Shown here: positions 33,357 to 41,127 of the stretch, piece by piece
Layout: every line of letters begins with the position of its first letter
How positions within the stretch are numbered: the first letter of the stretch is position 1
Assembly (NCBI RefSeq): GCF_001580365.1
Contig: NZ_CP014480.1
Location: 2,047,008-2,111,007, forward strand
Source: Kocuria turfanensis
Lineage (GTDB): Bacteria > Actinomycetota > Actinomycetes > Actinomycetales > Micrococcaceae
Reading direction: 5' to 3'
Length of the DNA stretch: 64,000 nucleotides
Translations under genes and position numbers: made by a program
Notes under the pieces: generated by a model
The model's database searches: none
What the model saw: the letters and a program-made list of their open reading frames with translations, nothing else
Told to the model about the DNA's origin: nothing

Positions 33357-34295
33357 ATGCAGGTGGGACTGGTAGGACTGGGCAAGATGGGCGGCAACAT
33401 GGGTGAGCGGCTGCGCGAGGCCGGCCACACAGTGGTCGGCTACGACACCGACCCGGAGCTCTCCGACTCCGAGAGCCTCACCGCCATGGTGGAGCAGATC
33501 GGCACCCCGCCCCGGGTCGTGTGGGTCATGGTGCCGGACACGGTGGTGGACACCGTGATCGACGAGCTGGCCGGCGTGCTGGGCGAGGGCGACGTGATCA
33601 TCGACGGCGGCAACTCCCGGTGGATCCACGACGCCCCCCGCGCCCGGAGACTGGCCGAACGGGGCATCGAGTACCTGGACTGCGGGGTCTCCGGCGGCGT
33701 GTGGGGGATCACCCAGGGATACGCCCTGATGGTCGGCGGGGACGAGGGCACCGTGGCCAAGGCGCAGCCGATCTTCGACTCGCTCAAACCCGCCGGCGAG
33801 TTTGGCTTCGTCCACGCCGGTGAGCACGGTGCGGGTCACTTCGCGAAGATGGTCCACAACGGCATCGAGTACGCGATCATGCAGGCCTACGCCGAGGGCT
33901 GGGAACTGCTCGAGGCCGCCGGTCACGTCCGCTCGGTACGGGAGACCTTCAACTCCTGGCGCGAGGGGTCGGTGATCAAGTCCTGGCTGCTGGACCTGGC
34001 GGTGAACGCGCTCAACGAGGACGAGCACCTGGACCGGCTCGCCGGCTACGCCGAGGACTCCGGCGAAGGCCGCTGGACGGTGGAGGCCGCTCTGGACCTC
34101 GCGGTCCCGGTGCCGGCCATCTCCAGCGCCCTCTTCGCCCGGTTCGCCTCCCGGCAGGACCAGGCCCCGGCGATGAAGATGATCGCGGCGATGCGCAACC
34201 AGTTCGGCGGCCACACGGTCCGCGACGTGGCCGCGGGCCCCGAGCACGTCGAGGCCGCACCCGGCGAGGAGCCGGCCCACCCCGCCGAGCAGTAG
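33357..34295 (+). CDS. gnd: 6-phosphogluconate dehydrogenase, decarboxylating (short GndA type)
   Basis: A 312-residue dehydrogenase, ATG 33357 behind AAGGGAG. The N-terminal Rossmann motif is VGLVGLGKMGGNM, followed by IIDGGNSRW (substrate loop), GVSGGVWG and the catalytic region HFAKMVHNGIEYAIMQAYAEG. The length of about 300 residues is that of the bacterial short type (GndA/YqeC), often NAD-dependent. It converts 6-phosphogluconate to ribulose 5-phosphate and CO2. Its place inside a metal-stress island may reflect reductant supply; that is inference. Confidence 0.93.
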   Translation: MQVGLVGLGKMGGNMGERLREAGHTVVGYDTDPELSDSESLTAMVEQIGTPPRVVWVMVPDTVVDTVIDELAGVLGEGDVIIDGGNSRWIHDAPRARRLAERGIEYLDCGVSGGVWGITQGYALMVGGDEGTVAKAQPIFDSLKPAGEFGFVHAGEHGAGHFAKMVHNGIEYAIMQAYAEGWELLEAAGHVRSVRETFNSWREGSVIKSWLLDLAVNALNEDEHLDRLAGYAEDSGEGRWTVEAALDLAVPVPAISSALFARFASRQDQAPAMKMIAAMRNQFGGHTVRDVAAGPEHVEAAPGEEPAHPAEQ

Positions 34296-34672
34296 GTCCG
34301 ACCGTCCCCGCCGCCAACGGCTCGGAAGCGGCCACCCTCACCCCTCTGCAAGGCCTGTGCGCCATGCCGATCCGCACGGTCACCACGGTCGGCACTGCTC
34401 CCGCCCGGTGCCGGCCTTGTCGAGGAACGCCTACGGGGCGAGGGGATCGCGGATCAACAGCCGGTGACCACGATCGAGGCAGCGGTGACGGCACCGCCCG
34501 GCGTCCCCAATCGGCCCCGGAATACTGATCGGCCCAGCCACGTGGCAGCCGGCAGCCCAGTGGATCCGCCGCTGACCATCCTGGCCTCACCAACGACAGC
34601 GAAGGACCCGCTTAATTACTCCCCTCGCAGCGGGCCATTGATCTACCGGTCCCATACATGGACCCGGATGAA

Positions 34673-34691
34673 TTTGAAGATCTCGTGAAGA
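34673..34691 (+). promoter_or_regulatory. TGAAG-N6-TGAAG direct repeat, site f
   Basis: TTTGAAGATCTCGTGAAGA has TGAAG half-sites at 34675 and 34686, 11 bases apart. No annotated gene begins within 600 bases downstream. Confidence 0.45.
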
Positions 34692-34726
34692 AAGCAGCTC
34701 TTCTCACCTGTTCGACACCCTTGGAT

Positions 34727-34745
34727 ATGAAGATTTCATGAAGGA
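34727..34745 (+). promoter_or_regulatory. TGAAG-N6-TGAAG direct repeat, site g
   Basis: ATGAAGATTTCATGAAGGA has half-sites at 34728 and 34739. It follows site f by 53 bases (about five helical turns), on the same face of DNA. Confidence 0.45.
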
Positions 34746-35149
34746 AACAGTTCACTCCCCCAAGCAATGCTGGGCGGTTTCGTAAAAAAATCCGAGAACA
34801 CCCTTGAGGGACGCTGAAGCTCCCCCGGGGGTTCACCTTCCCCCGCACCGGGCGCAGGCCGAAGGATTCCACGGGTAATGAGGGGCAGCGGATCCGAGCT
34901 CCCACCGCGCTCATCGGCGCGATACCGCAGGTCAGAGCCTCCCCGGGGCGGTCCCGATGAGTGGTGGCACGGGGAGGAAAGACAGCTAGCGGCGCCACCC
35001 CGCCGGAACGAATGTGCCCCAGGCGTGGTGGGCTACCGGCCGTTTTGCCGGCGACCGCGCGAGGCCGGCGCAAGCCTTTTCCCGGCACCACAGGGAATGT
35101 GACCTTTTCGTTATCTAGGCGCTAGTGTCCTCTGCGTGCCGTTGGCTGA

Positions 35150-35345
35150 TCTCATCGGCTTCCCCGGGTGCTTCGCCGAATTCTGCCGGCAGCCGGGGTC
35201 CCCAATACAGAAATGACTTGGCAGAAGCGGGGGAACCATACCCGGTCCGCACCCGGACCTTGGGGTGAAGCCGCCGGAGCTGCAGGCTCGGCGGCCGGGT
35301 GCCTCCCACCCGAACCCGACAGCTCACCTCGTAGGCAAAAGGAGG
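35150..35345 (+). ncRNA. c-di-AMP riboswitch (ydaO/yuaA class)
   Basis: The leader of the NlpC/P60 gene contains the conserved blocks of the ydaO-yuaA class in order: CGCCGAATTC near 35174, GGGGGAACCATA at 35229-35240, TTGGGGTGAAGCCGCC near 35260, and CGAACCCGACAGCTCACCTC then GTAGGC at 35311-35336. It ends 11 bases before the start codon region. Actinobacterial cell-wall hydrolase genes are commonly controlled by this class, with c-di-AMP turning expression off. Recognition is by memory of the consensus; a covariance search would settle the ends. Confidence 0.85.
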
Positions 35346-35355
35346 ACCCTCATTC

Positions 35356-35997
35356 ATGGCTTTCTTCACGCGTAGCTCTGCCCGCCACCGCGCCCAGACC
35401 CCCTCGCACCTGGTGCGCACCACGACCCTGGCCGCCGCTGTCGGCGCGGCGGTGATCGGCTCCGTCGCCCCCGCTCAGGCCTATGCCGAAGCCCCCGCCA
35501 CGTCCGGCACCGCATACTCGACCCCCGCGACCTCCCCGGCTCCGGCCGCTTCCCAGGCCCCCGTCACCGTGCAGGCGGCGAGCCTGCCGGCCGCTGGGGC
35601 GGCCACCTCGAGTCTGTCCCCCCAGTCCTCGGACATTTCCGAGATCTCCGCCACCTCCGCTGCGGCCGGCGGCATTGTCGGCACCGCGATGCAGGGCGTC
35701 GGTACCGGCTACGTCTGGGGCGGCACGGACTTCGGCGCCTGGGACTGCTCCGGTTTCACCCAGTGGGTCTACGCCCAGCAGGGCATCGACCTCCCCCGCA
35801 CCAGCCAGCAGCAGTGGGCGGCCGGCACCCCGACCACTGACCCGCAGCCCGGCGACCTCGTCGTCCAGAACGGCGGGGCCCACATCGGGATCTACCTCGG
35901 TGGCGGCAAGATGATCTCCGCGCTGAACCCCACCCAGGGCACCTTCGTGCACAGCGTGAATGCCATGCCGACGGTCGGCTACGTCACTTTCCGCTGA
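35356..35997 (+). CDS. NlpC/P60 family cell-wall hydrolase, secreted
   Basis: A 213-residue protein, ATG 35356 with AAAAGGAGG upstream. An N-terminal signal peptide (cleavage near AQAYA) is followed by an Ala/Ser/Pro/Thr-rich linker (about residues 45-100). The C-terminal NlpC/P60 domain has catalytic Cys in WDCSGFTQWVYAQQG, His in GGAHIGIYLGGGKM, and PGDLVVQ between them. It cleaves peptide cross-links of peptidoglycan. Regulation is through the c-di-AMP riboswitch in its leader. Confidence 0.92.
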   Translation: MAFFTRSSARHRAQTPSHLVRTTTLAAAVGAAVIGSVAPAQAYAEAPATSGTAYSTPATSPAPAASQAPVTVQAASLPAAGAATSSLSPQSSDISEISATSAAAGGIVGTAMQGVGTGYVWGGTDFGAWDCSGFTQWVYAQQGIDLPRTSQQQWAAGTPTTDPQPGDLVVQNGGAHIGIYLGGGKMISALNPTQGTFVHSVNAMPTVGYVTFR

Positions 35998-36002
35998 GCC
36001 AA

Positions 36003-36043
36003 CCCGCCGCCCGCCACGAATGCCGCCCGTGGCGGGCGGCGGG
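36003..36043 (+). terminator. Hairpin after nlpC
   Basis: A perfect 16-bp stem (36003-36018 with 36028-36043, nine-base loop) begins five bases after the stop at 35997. It is a strong intrinsic terminator apart from the missing U-tract. Confidence 0.7.
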
Positions 36044-36151
36044 TGTGCCCCCACCTGATCAGCATCCAGGATCGGTCGGTCAGAACCTGAGATGCCTGCA
36101 TCAGGCCACCGCCGGGGAACACCCCGATTCGGCCCCCTGATGGGCCCGCTC

Positions 36152-36170
36152 TTGAAGGTTCAGTGAAGAT
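36152..36170 (+). promoter_or_regulatory. TGAAG-N6-TGAAG direct repeat, site b
   Basis: TTGAAGGTTCAGTGAAGAT lies 145 bases upstream of the His-rich DUF305 gene (36315), almost the same distance as site c from its gene. Confidence 0.6.
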
Positions 36171-36314
36171 CTACCGCCCAGCCCTCCCAGCCCGGAGAAA
36201 GCAACCACGGCGGGGTTACCGTGGACGGATCGGCCCGCCTCGACCCGAGGCTGAGCAGAGCAAACACCACGATGTGCAGGCCCAGCACGGGCTGCTGCGA
36301 AGGAGAGGTTCGTC

Positions 36315-37016
36315 ATGACGTCGACGATCAAGCACCTGGCCGCCGGGACGGCCCTGGCGCTGGCCCTCAGCGGTGCCGGGGCGACCGCGGCGGTCGCGTC
36401 CCCGACGCACCAGCCTGCCTCCGCCTCCGCACAGACGGGCGCTGAGCGGCACATGAACCACGACCGCCATTTCGCCGTGATGATGGTCCCCCACCACCAG
36501 GGTGCCACCGACATGGCCGAGCTGGCCCTGCAGAAGTCCGAGCGTCCCGAGATCCGTGACCTGGCGGAGAAGATCATCGAGGCCCAGACCGAGGAGATCC
36601 AGCAGCTGGAAGCAGCGGCCCAGCGGCTGGCCGCCGAGAACACCCCGGGACACCACCACCACCACGGCCACGGCCACGGCCACGGCCACCACCACGGCCA
36701 CGGGCACCACGGCCACGGCCATGGCGGCCATGGTCAGAGCATGAATGCCGACATGCAGGGCGCCATGATGGGCGAAATGGACGGCATGGACGGCATGAGC
36801 CTGGAAGAGCTGGCGAAACTGTCCGGGGATGATTTCGACAAGGCCTTCCTCGAAGAGATGATCGCCCACCACCAGATGGCTCTCGAGATGGCCGAGATGG
36901 AGCTGCAGATGGGCACCGACCCAGAGCTGCGAGCCATGGCGGAGAAGATGATCGAGGACCAGCAGGCGGAGATCGAGCTCATGCAGGGCTGGTTGGAGGA
37001 GTGGTTCGCGGCCTGA
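36315..37016 (+). CDS. DUF305 secreted protein with His-rich insert
   Basis: A 233-residue protein, ATG 36315 with GGAGAGG upstream. The signal peptide ends near AVASPTHQ. The first DUF305 repeat has MMVPHHQGATDMAELAL, the second MIAHHQMALEMAEMEL. Between them (about residues 114-150) is a dense His/Gly stretch (over 20 His) followed by a Met/Asp/Gly stretch (MNADMQGAMMGEMDGMDGM). These would bind several metal ions such as Cu or Ni. Ends with WLEEWFA. It is probably part of the TGAAG-repeat regulon. Confidence 0.88.
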   Translation: MTSTIKHLAAGTALALALSGAGATAAVASPTHQPASASAQTGAERHMNHDRHFAVMMVPHHQGATDMAELALQKSERPEIRDLAEKIIEAQTEEIQQLEAAAQRLAAENTPGHHHHHGHGHGHGHHHGHGHHGHGHGGHGQSMNADMQGAMMGEMDGMDGMSLEELAKLSGDDFDKAFLEEMIAHHQMALEMAEMELQMGTDPELRAMAEKMIEDQQAEIELMQGWLEEWFAA

Positions 37017-37043
37017 TCCAGGACCACGAACTGAGCCCCCACC

Positions 37044-37097
37044 GGCTGGAACGGGCCGACACCGGGACGTCATGATCCCCGTCGACCCGTTCCAGCC
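37044..37097 (+). terminator. Long hairpin after His-rich DUF305 gene
   Basis: A 17-base inverted repeat with one mismatch (37044-37060 with 37081-37097), and an inner pairing in the loop, begins 28 bases past the stop at 37016. Confidence 0.55.
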
Positions 37098-37567
37098 AGT
37101 CCAGTGCGGTGATCCCCGACGCGGCACCCGATGGGCGCGCGCCCTTCGCACAGTCAGCAGCACCCCAAACGGTCACCGACCAACCGCAGGTTCGCCAGCG
37201 CCGCGTCCTCTTGCCTCAGGACACGGACCCCCTCGCCTGGGGTCTTGCTCCTCCAGCGCGCGCACCGTCACCGAGATGGCCGAGACCACCGGAGTCCCCT
37301 CGCTCGGTGGTGGTGGCCGGGTCCCGACCGTGTTGCGTCTGTCCGGGCTCGTGAAGGGGCGACACGCGATCTTCTCCGTGCCCGATAACCCTCTCATCCG
37401 CCCGGGGCAGGGGATCGTTAGCCACAGCGACCACCGGTTCACCGGTGAGCCCGGCCACGTCGAGTCCACCCCCTGTTTCGTTTCCGAGGCCTCAGACACG
37501 GTCGCCCTGGGACGCTGGGGCTCGCAGCACAGTGTTCATGTCACCGCGATCAGTACCGGGAGGACAG
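37098..37567. other. Intergenic region upstream of two-component system 2
   Basis: About 470 bases without a convincing gene. One frame reads MAETTGVPSLGGGGRVPTVL near 37276 but has no family I recognise and no end signal of its own. No TGAAG direct repeat was found here, unlike at the paralogous system. Confidence 0.4.
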
Positions 37568-38290
37568 ATGACGGATCCGCTCACCGGACGTGTGCTGGTG
37601 GTCGACGACGAGGTCGACCTCGCGCAGCTGGTCGCGGGCTATCTGCGCAAGGCCGGACTCGAGGTCGTGGTGCGCCACGACGGCAACCAGGCGGTGGCCG
37701 CGGTGCGGGAGTACACCCCCGACGTGCTCGTGCTGGATCTGGGGCTGCCGGGGATCGGGGGGATCGAGGTGTGCCGTCAGGTGCGGACCTTCTCGGACTG
37801 CCACGTGCTGATGCTCACCGCCCGGGATGATGAGGTCGACAAGATCGTGGGCCTGTCGGTCGGTGCCGACGACTACGTGACCAAACCGTTCAGCCCGCGC
37901 GAACTCGTGGCGCGGGTCCAGGCCATGCTGCGCCGGGCCCGCACGGGAAGTGTTGAATCCACTACAGCCTTACCGCACGGACAGCAGGCACTGGTGATCG
38001 GGGAACTGGTGGTGGACGGGGACTCCCGCCAAGTGCACCTGGCCGGGGAACCGGTGGCGTTGACCCGGATCGAGTTCGACCTGCTCCTGTGCCTGGCTGC
38101 CCGCCCGCAACTGGTGCTCTCGCGCCGGCAGCTGGTGGAGCTGGTCTGGGACACCACCTGGACCGGGGACGAACACCTGGTGGACGTGCACATCGGGCGG
38201 ATCCGCAAGAAACTCGGCGACGTAGCCACCAGGCCGACATTCATCCACACGATCCGCGGGATCGGCTACCGGATGGGCACCGGGCGATGA
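37568..38290 (+). CDS. OmpR-family response regulator 2
   Basis: A 240-residue regulator, ATG 37568 with GGAGGAC upstream. The receiver domain has VVDDE (Asp13-Asp14), phospho-acceptor Asp57 in VLDLGLPG and the DYVTKPF lysine; the winged-helix domain has LTRIEFDLLLCL and LVDVHIGRIRKKLG. It overlaps the kinase by ATGA. It is a clear paralogue of the regulator at 13864. With kinase 1 destroyed, this system may be the only one still able to sense the shared signal. Confidence 0.92.
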   Translation: MTDPLTGRVLVVDDEVDLAQLVAGYLRKAGLEVVVRHDGNQAVAAVREYTPDVLVLDLGLPGIGGIEVCRQVRTFSDCHVLMLTARDDEVDKIVGLSVGADDYVTKPFSPRELVARVQAMLRRARTGSVESTTALPHGQQALVIGELVVDGDSRQVHLAGEPVALTRIEFDLLLCLAARPQLVLSRRQLVELVWDTTWTGDEHLVDVHIGRIRKKLGDVATRPTFIHTIRGIGYRMGTGR

Positions 38291-39435
38291 GCGCCGCCGT
38301 CTCCGACCGGACCCGGGCCTGGTCGTGGTCCTGGAGCCCGTTGACGGTGCGATTGATGCTGGCCCAGACAGCGGTGCTGGCCATCGGGCTGATCATCGTG
38401 GTGATCACCGCGGTGCTGGTCGGGCCGAGCATGTTCTATCACGAGCTCGTCGAGACCGGCCACGCCGATGCGGCCACCGGGCTGGTGCACCTGGAAGACG
38501 CCTTCCGCTCGGTGAGCCTTACCGCCCTGACCATCGGCGGGCTGCCGGCGCTCTACATCGCCGGGATGCTCACCTTCTACCTCTACCGCACGATCGGGCG
38601 GTCCCTGACCTCCTTCAGCACCGCCGCCCAGGAGGTGGCTGCCGGCAACTACGACGTGCGTGTCACCTCCACCAGCCTGGGCCCGGAATTCGACTCCCTG
38701 GCCGGGTCTTTCAACGACATGGCCGCCAGGCTCGACGCCGTGGACACCACTCGCCGCCAGATGCTGGCCGATCTGGCGCACGAGATGCGCACCCCCCTGG
38801 CCAGTCTCAAAGGACATCTGGAGGGCATCGAGGACGGAGTGGTCGAGTGGGATGAACGAACCACGGGCATCTTGTACGCCCAGATCGCTCGGCTCGAACG
38901 ACTGGCCCGCGACATCCGCCACCTCACCGCCGCCGAAGAAGGCATGACCCACCTGCAGCTGACCCTCCAGGACCCGGGCCAGCTGGCAGCCCAGGCGGCC
39001 GCGGCCGTCCAACAAGACGCCGCCGCTCAGAACATCTCAGTGACCGCCATCAACACCGGCATGGAGGTCCCACCGGTGCTGGTCGACCGGGAAAGGATGG
39101 GACAAGTGTTGGGCAACCTGCTGGAGAACGCACTGCGTCACACCCCATCCGGCGGCGCCGTCACCGTGCGCACCGACCACACCCCGGAAGCGGTCACCCT
39201 CACCGTCGCCGATACAGGGGAAGGTATCGACCCCCAGCACCTTCCGCACGTCTTCGCACGCTTCTACCGCGCCCACCACGGCCGGGAAGCCCACCGCGGC
39301 GGCTCCGGCCTGGGACTGGCCATCAGCAAATCCCTCGTCGAAGCCCAGGGCGGGACCCTGGAGGCCACCAGCGACGGCCCCGGACGCGGGACCAGCTTCC
39401 GGATCCGCCTGCCCCGCCACACGCCCCCGGGCTGA
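38287..39435 (+). CDS. Sensor histidine kinase 2 (intact paralogue)
   Basis: A 382-residue membrane kinase, ATG 38287 overlapping the regulator stop. Two membrane helices (about 23-48 and 85-105) bracket a short extracytoplasmic loop with FYHELVETGHADAA and LVHLEDAF; the His and acidic residues are also conserved in kinase 1 and could bind metal. A HAMP domain, the DHp motif DLAHEMRTPLASL, and the ATPase boxes NLLENALRHTPSGG, DTGEGID, FARFYRA and GGSGLGLAISKSLVEAQGG follow. A His-containing sensor loop next to DUF305 and copper genes suggests metal or redox sensing. Confidence 0.92.
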   Translation: MSAAVSDRTRAWSWSWSPLTVRLMLAQTAVLAIGLIIVVITAVLVGPSMFYHELVETGHADAATGLVHLEDAFRSVSLTALTIGGLPALYIAGMLTFYLYRTIGRSLTSFSTAAQEVAAGNYDVRVTSTSLGPEFDSLAGSFNDMAARLDAVDTTRRQMLADLAHEMRTPLASLKGHLEGIEDGVVEWDERTTGILYAQIARLERLARDIRHLTAAEEGMTHLQLTLQDPGQLAAQAAAAVQQDAAAQNISVTAINTGMEVPPVLVDRERMGQVLGNLLENALRHTPSGGAVTVRTDHTPEAVTLTVADTGEGIDPQHLPHVFARFYRAHHGREAHRGGSGLGLAISKSLVEAQGGTLEATSDGPGRGTSFRIRLPRHTPPG

Positions 39436-39472
39436 CGCCAGCGACACCACCAGACCGTGCTGTGACGGCGGC

Positions 39473-39520
39473 GGGCCGTGCCCGCCGCAGCAGACGTGCT
39501 CTCTGCGGCGGGCACGGCCC
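39473..39520. terminator. Bidirectional hairpin between kinase 2 and the acyltransferase gene
   Basis: A perfect 18-bp stem (39473-39490 with 39503-39520, 12-base loop) sits between convergent genes ending at 39435 and 39546, so it can serve both. Confidence 0.75.
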
Positions 39521-39545
39521 GTCATGTCGTGGCTACCGGCACAGC

Positions 39546-40778
39546 CTATCCATGGCTGTCCTTGGCCGGCCTGCCCAGCACCAGCCGGCGGGTGCCTTTC
39601 ACGCTGGTGCTGACCACCTTCTCCAGCGGTCCCTGCCCCAGGCTCCGGTGCCAGGCCACCGCGAACAGCGCCGCTACCGCCAGGTGGACCATGAACCACA
39701 GGTAGGGCAGCTCGTAGTGGGCCTCGAAGGACAGTGCCACCAAGTGGACGGTGTAGAGGGTCAAGGTCATCAAGCCCATCGCCGACAGCGGCAACAACCA
39801 TGCCCCGATCTTCGGGCCGATCAGCAGGAAGACGCCCAGCACCGCCAGGCTCACCCCAAGGCTGGCCGCGATCGCCAGCGGGGTATTGGTGTGCGGGGTG
39901 GCGATCGCCAACCACCACACGGTCTCCGTGGGCAACAAGTCCGGCCCCCAGACCAGCACATCCTCCAGCTCGTGCTCGCCCATCGAGGAGGCATCCAGTA
40001 GCCGCTGGTAACCACCCAAGGCATAGAGCAGGACATAGGAAATGGTCTGGGCGAAGATCGCCAGCCCCACGCCCACCACCACCAGTCGAGCCTGAACCTC
40101 CGTCTTGCGCAGATTCAACCGCCCCAACCCCAACCCGACCAGCAGATAGGTCATGTACGGCAGAGCCGGATAGGTCCCGGTCAGCAGCAGCTGGGAGGCC
40201 GTGGCACCGGGCTGCGTGAGCAGATCCGTGAAAGTGGGGTTGTAGGAGACAAATTCGGGCAACCCATCCTGGAGTCCCTGCATCAGCATCGGAGACACCA
40301 CCCCGAAAAGCACTGCGGAGATGAACAGGGCCTTCGGGCCTGCGTGCAGGAACGGAATCGCCAGCAGGAAGAACACCCCGTAGTAGATCAGGATGTTGTA
40401 GGCGGGCGGATCCTCCGACATCAGCGTCCCGATCCACAACCCCACGATCGCGATCAGCACCGCGCGCACCACCAGGCCGATCCGGTCAGCGGTCATCGTC
40501 CTACCCTCGTGCGGGTGCCGCCCCCCGGAAGTCAGTGCCAACCCCACCCCTGCCAGCAGGGCGAACAGGGCCGCTGAGTCCCCCGAGAACAGCCGCCACG
40601 ACCAGCTCGCTTCCCCGGTCTCCTCGTTCCAAGCCGGCAGCAGATGAATGGCCATCAGCCCGATCAGCGCCAGCCCGCGAGCCGCATCGATCCCCACCAA
40701 CCGGCGCGTGGGCCTTACCACCGCGTCTCCAAGACCCGCTGGCAGATGCCCTCCCATCCTCGATCCAGTACTCATCAT
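39546..40778 (-). CDS. Polytopic membrane protein, heparan N-acetyltransferase-like/DUF418-like
   Basis: A 410-residue protein with about ten hydrophobic segments, ATG 40778. The N-terminal region RRLVGIDAARGLALIGLMAIHLLP is the signature of the DUF1624/DUF418 group of membrane acyltransferase-like proteins (R-x-x-G-I/L-D-x-A-R-G-L-A). The C-terminal part (LTLYTVHLVALSFEAHYELPYLWFM) fits the DUF418-type end. The substrate is unknown. A TGAAG direct repeat lies 88 bases upstream, so it may share control with the DUF305 genes. Confidence 0.75.
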   Translation of the reverse strand: MMSTGSRMGGHLPAGLGDAVVRPTRRLVGIDAARGLALIGLMAIHLLPAWNEETGEASWSWRLFSGDSAALFALLAGVGLALTSGGRHPHEGRTMTADRIGLVVRAVLIAIVGLWIGTLMSEDPPAYNILIYYGVFFLLAIPFLHAGPKALFISAVLFGVVSPMLMQGLQDGLPEFVSYNPTFTDLLTQPGATASQLLLTGTYPALPYMTYLLVGLGLGRLNLRKTEVQARLVVVGVGLAIFAQTISYVLLYALGGYQRLLDASSMGEHELEDVLVWGPDLLPTETVWWLAIATPHTNTPLAIAASLGVSLAVLGVFLLIGPKIGAWLLPLSAMGLMTLTLYTVHLVALSFEAHYELPYLWFMVHLAVAALFAVAWHRSLGQGPLEKVVSTSVKGTRRLVLGRPAKDSHG

Positions 40779-40865
40779 TCCCCCTGTTGACTACAAGGTC
40801 CCGGTGCATCCAGGACCGTCTGTTCCCAGGGTGGACGCCTCACTTGGAGTCCCCGTCGCGGGATT

Positions 40866-40884
40866 CTCAAGGTTCCATGAAGAC
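40866..40884 (+). promoter_or_regulatory. TGAAG-N6-TGAAG-type direct repeat, site d
   Basis: CTCAAGGTTCCATGAAGAC has half-sites TCAAG and TGAAG 11 bases apart. It lies 88 bases upstream of the minus-strand acyltransferase gene. Confidence 0.5.
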
Positions 40885-41127
40885 TCCAGAATCCATGGGC
40901 GACGCAGGAGCTCCTCCGTGCGACCGAAGCACGAAACGAGGAAAGGGAAACCCAGCGCAGGACCCGCGAGGTAGCCCAGGGTCCGCTGGGACCCTTGATC
41001 CGAGCCAGGCCACCCCTTCACGTTAAAGACGGATGCCCCAGCCCTGGGGAGGAATACTGGGGCACCCGAATGTCCGTGCACGAACGGATGAGAACGGGGT
41101 GTTCTCACTGGCAAACTATGCCCTCAG
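40885..41127. other. Intergenic stretch left of IS copy 2
   Basis: About 240 bases with no gene. It ends in GCCCTCAG, the left copy of the IS target duplication. A short inverted repeat (CCCCAGCCCTGGGG, 41037-41050) is present. Confidence 0.4.

Larger units (their letters stand above)
34296..35130. other. Long intergenic region without a clear gene
   Basis: More than 800 bases between gnd and the nlpC leader. No frame looks coding. It contains two TGAAG direct repeats (34673-34691, 34727-34745), an A-run (34786-34792), and several small GC hairpins around 34830-35070. A non-coding transcript, or remains of a lost gene under the same regulator, is possible. Confidence 0.5.

Noticed and set aside
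34804..34819. TTGAGGGACGCTGAAG as an eighth regulator site
   Set aside because: The half-sites are 10 rather than 11 bases apart and the first half is TGAGG.
34830..35080. Possible second, degenerate ydaO-like element (GACAGCTAGCGGC near 34980)
   Set aside because: Only one short block resembles the consensus; the other conserved blocks are absent and no gene follows directly.
37072..37567. N-terminal extension of response regulator 2 into the upstream open frame
   Set aside because: The receiver domain begins a few residues after ATG 37568, which has its own GGAGGAC site. The extension has no domain features.
16565..41127. Composite transposon bounded by the two IS256 copies
   Set aside because: The outermost flanks do not match (CACCCGG on the left, GCCCTCAG on the right) and each copy has its own target duplication. 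Independent insertions fit better.
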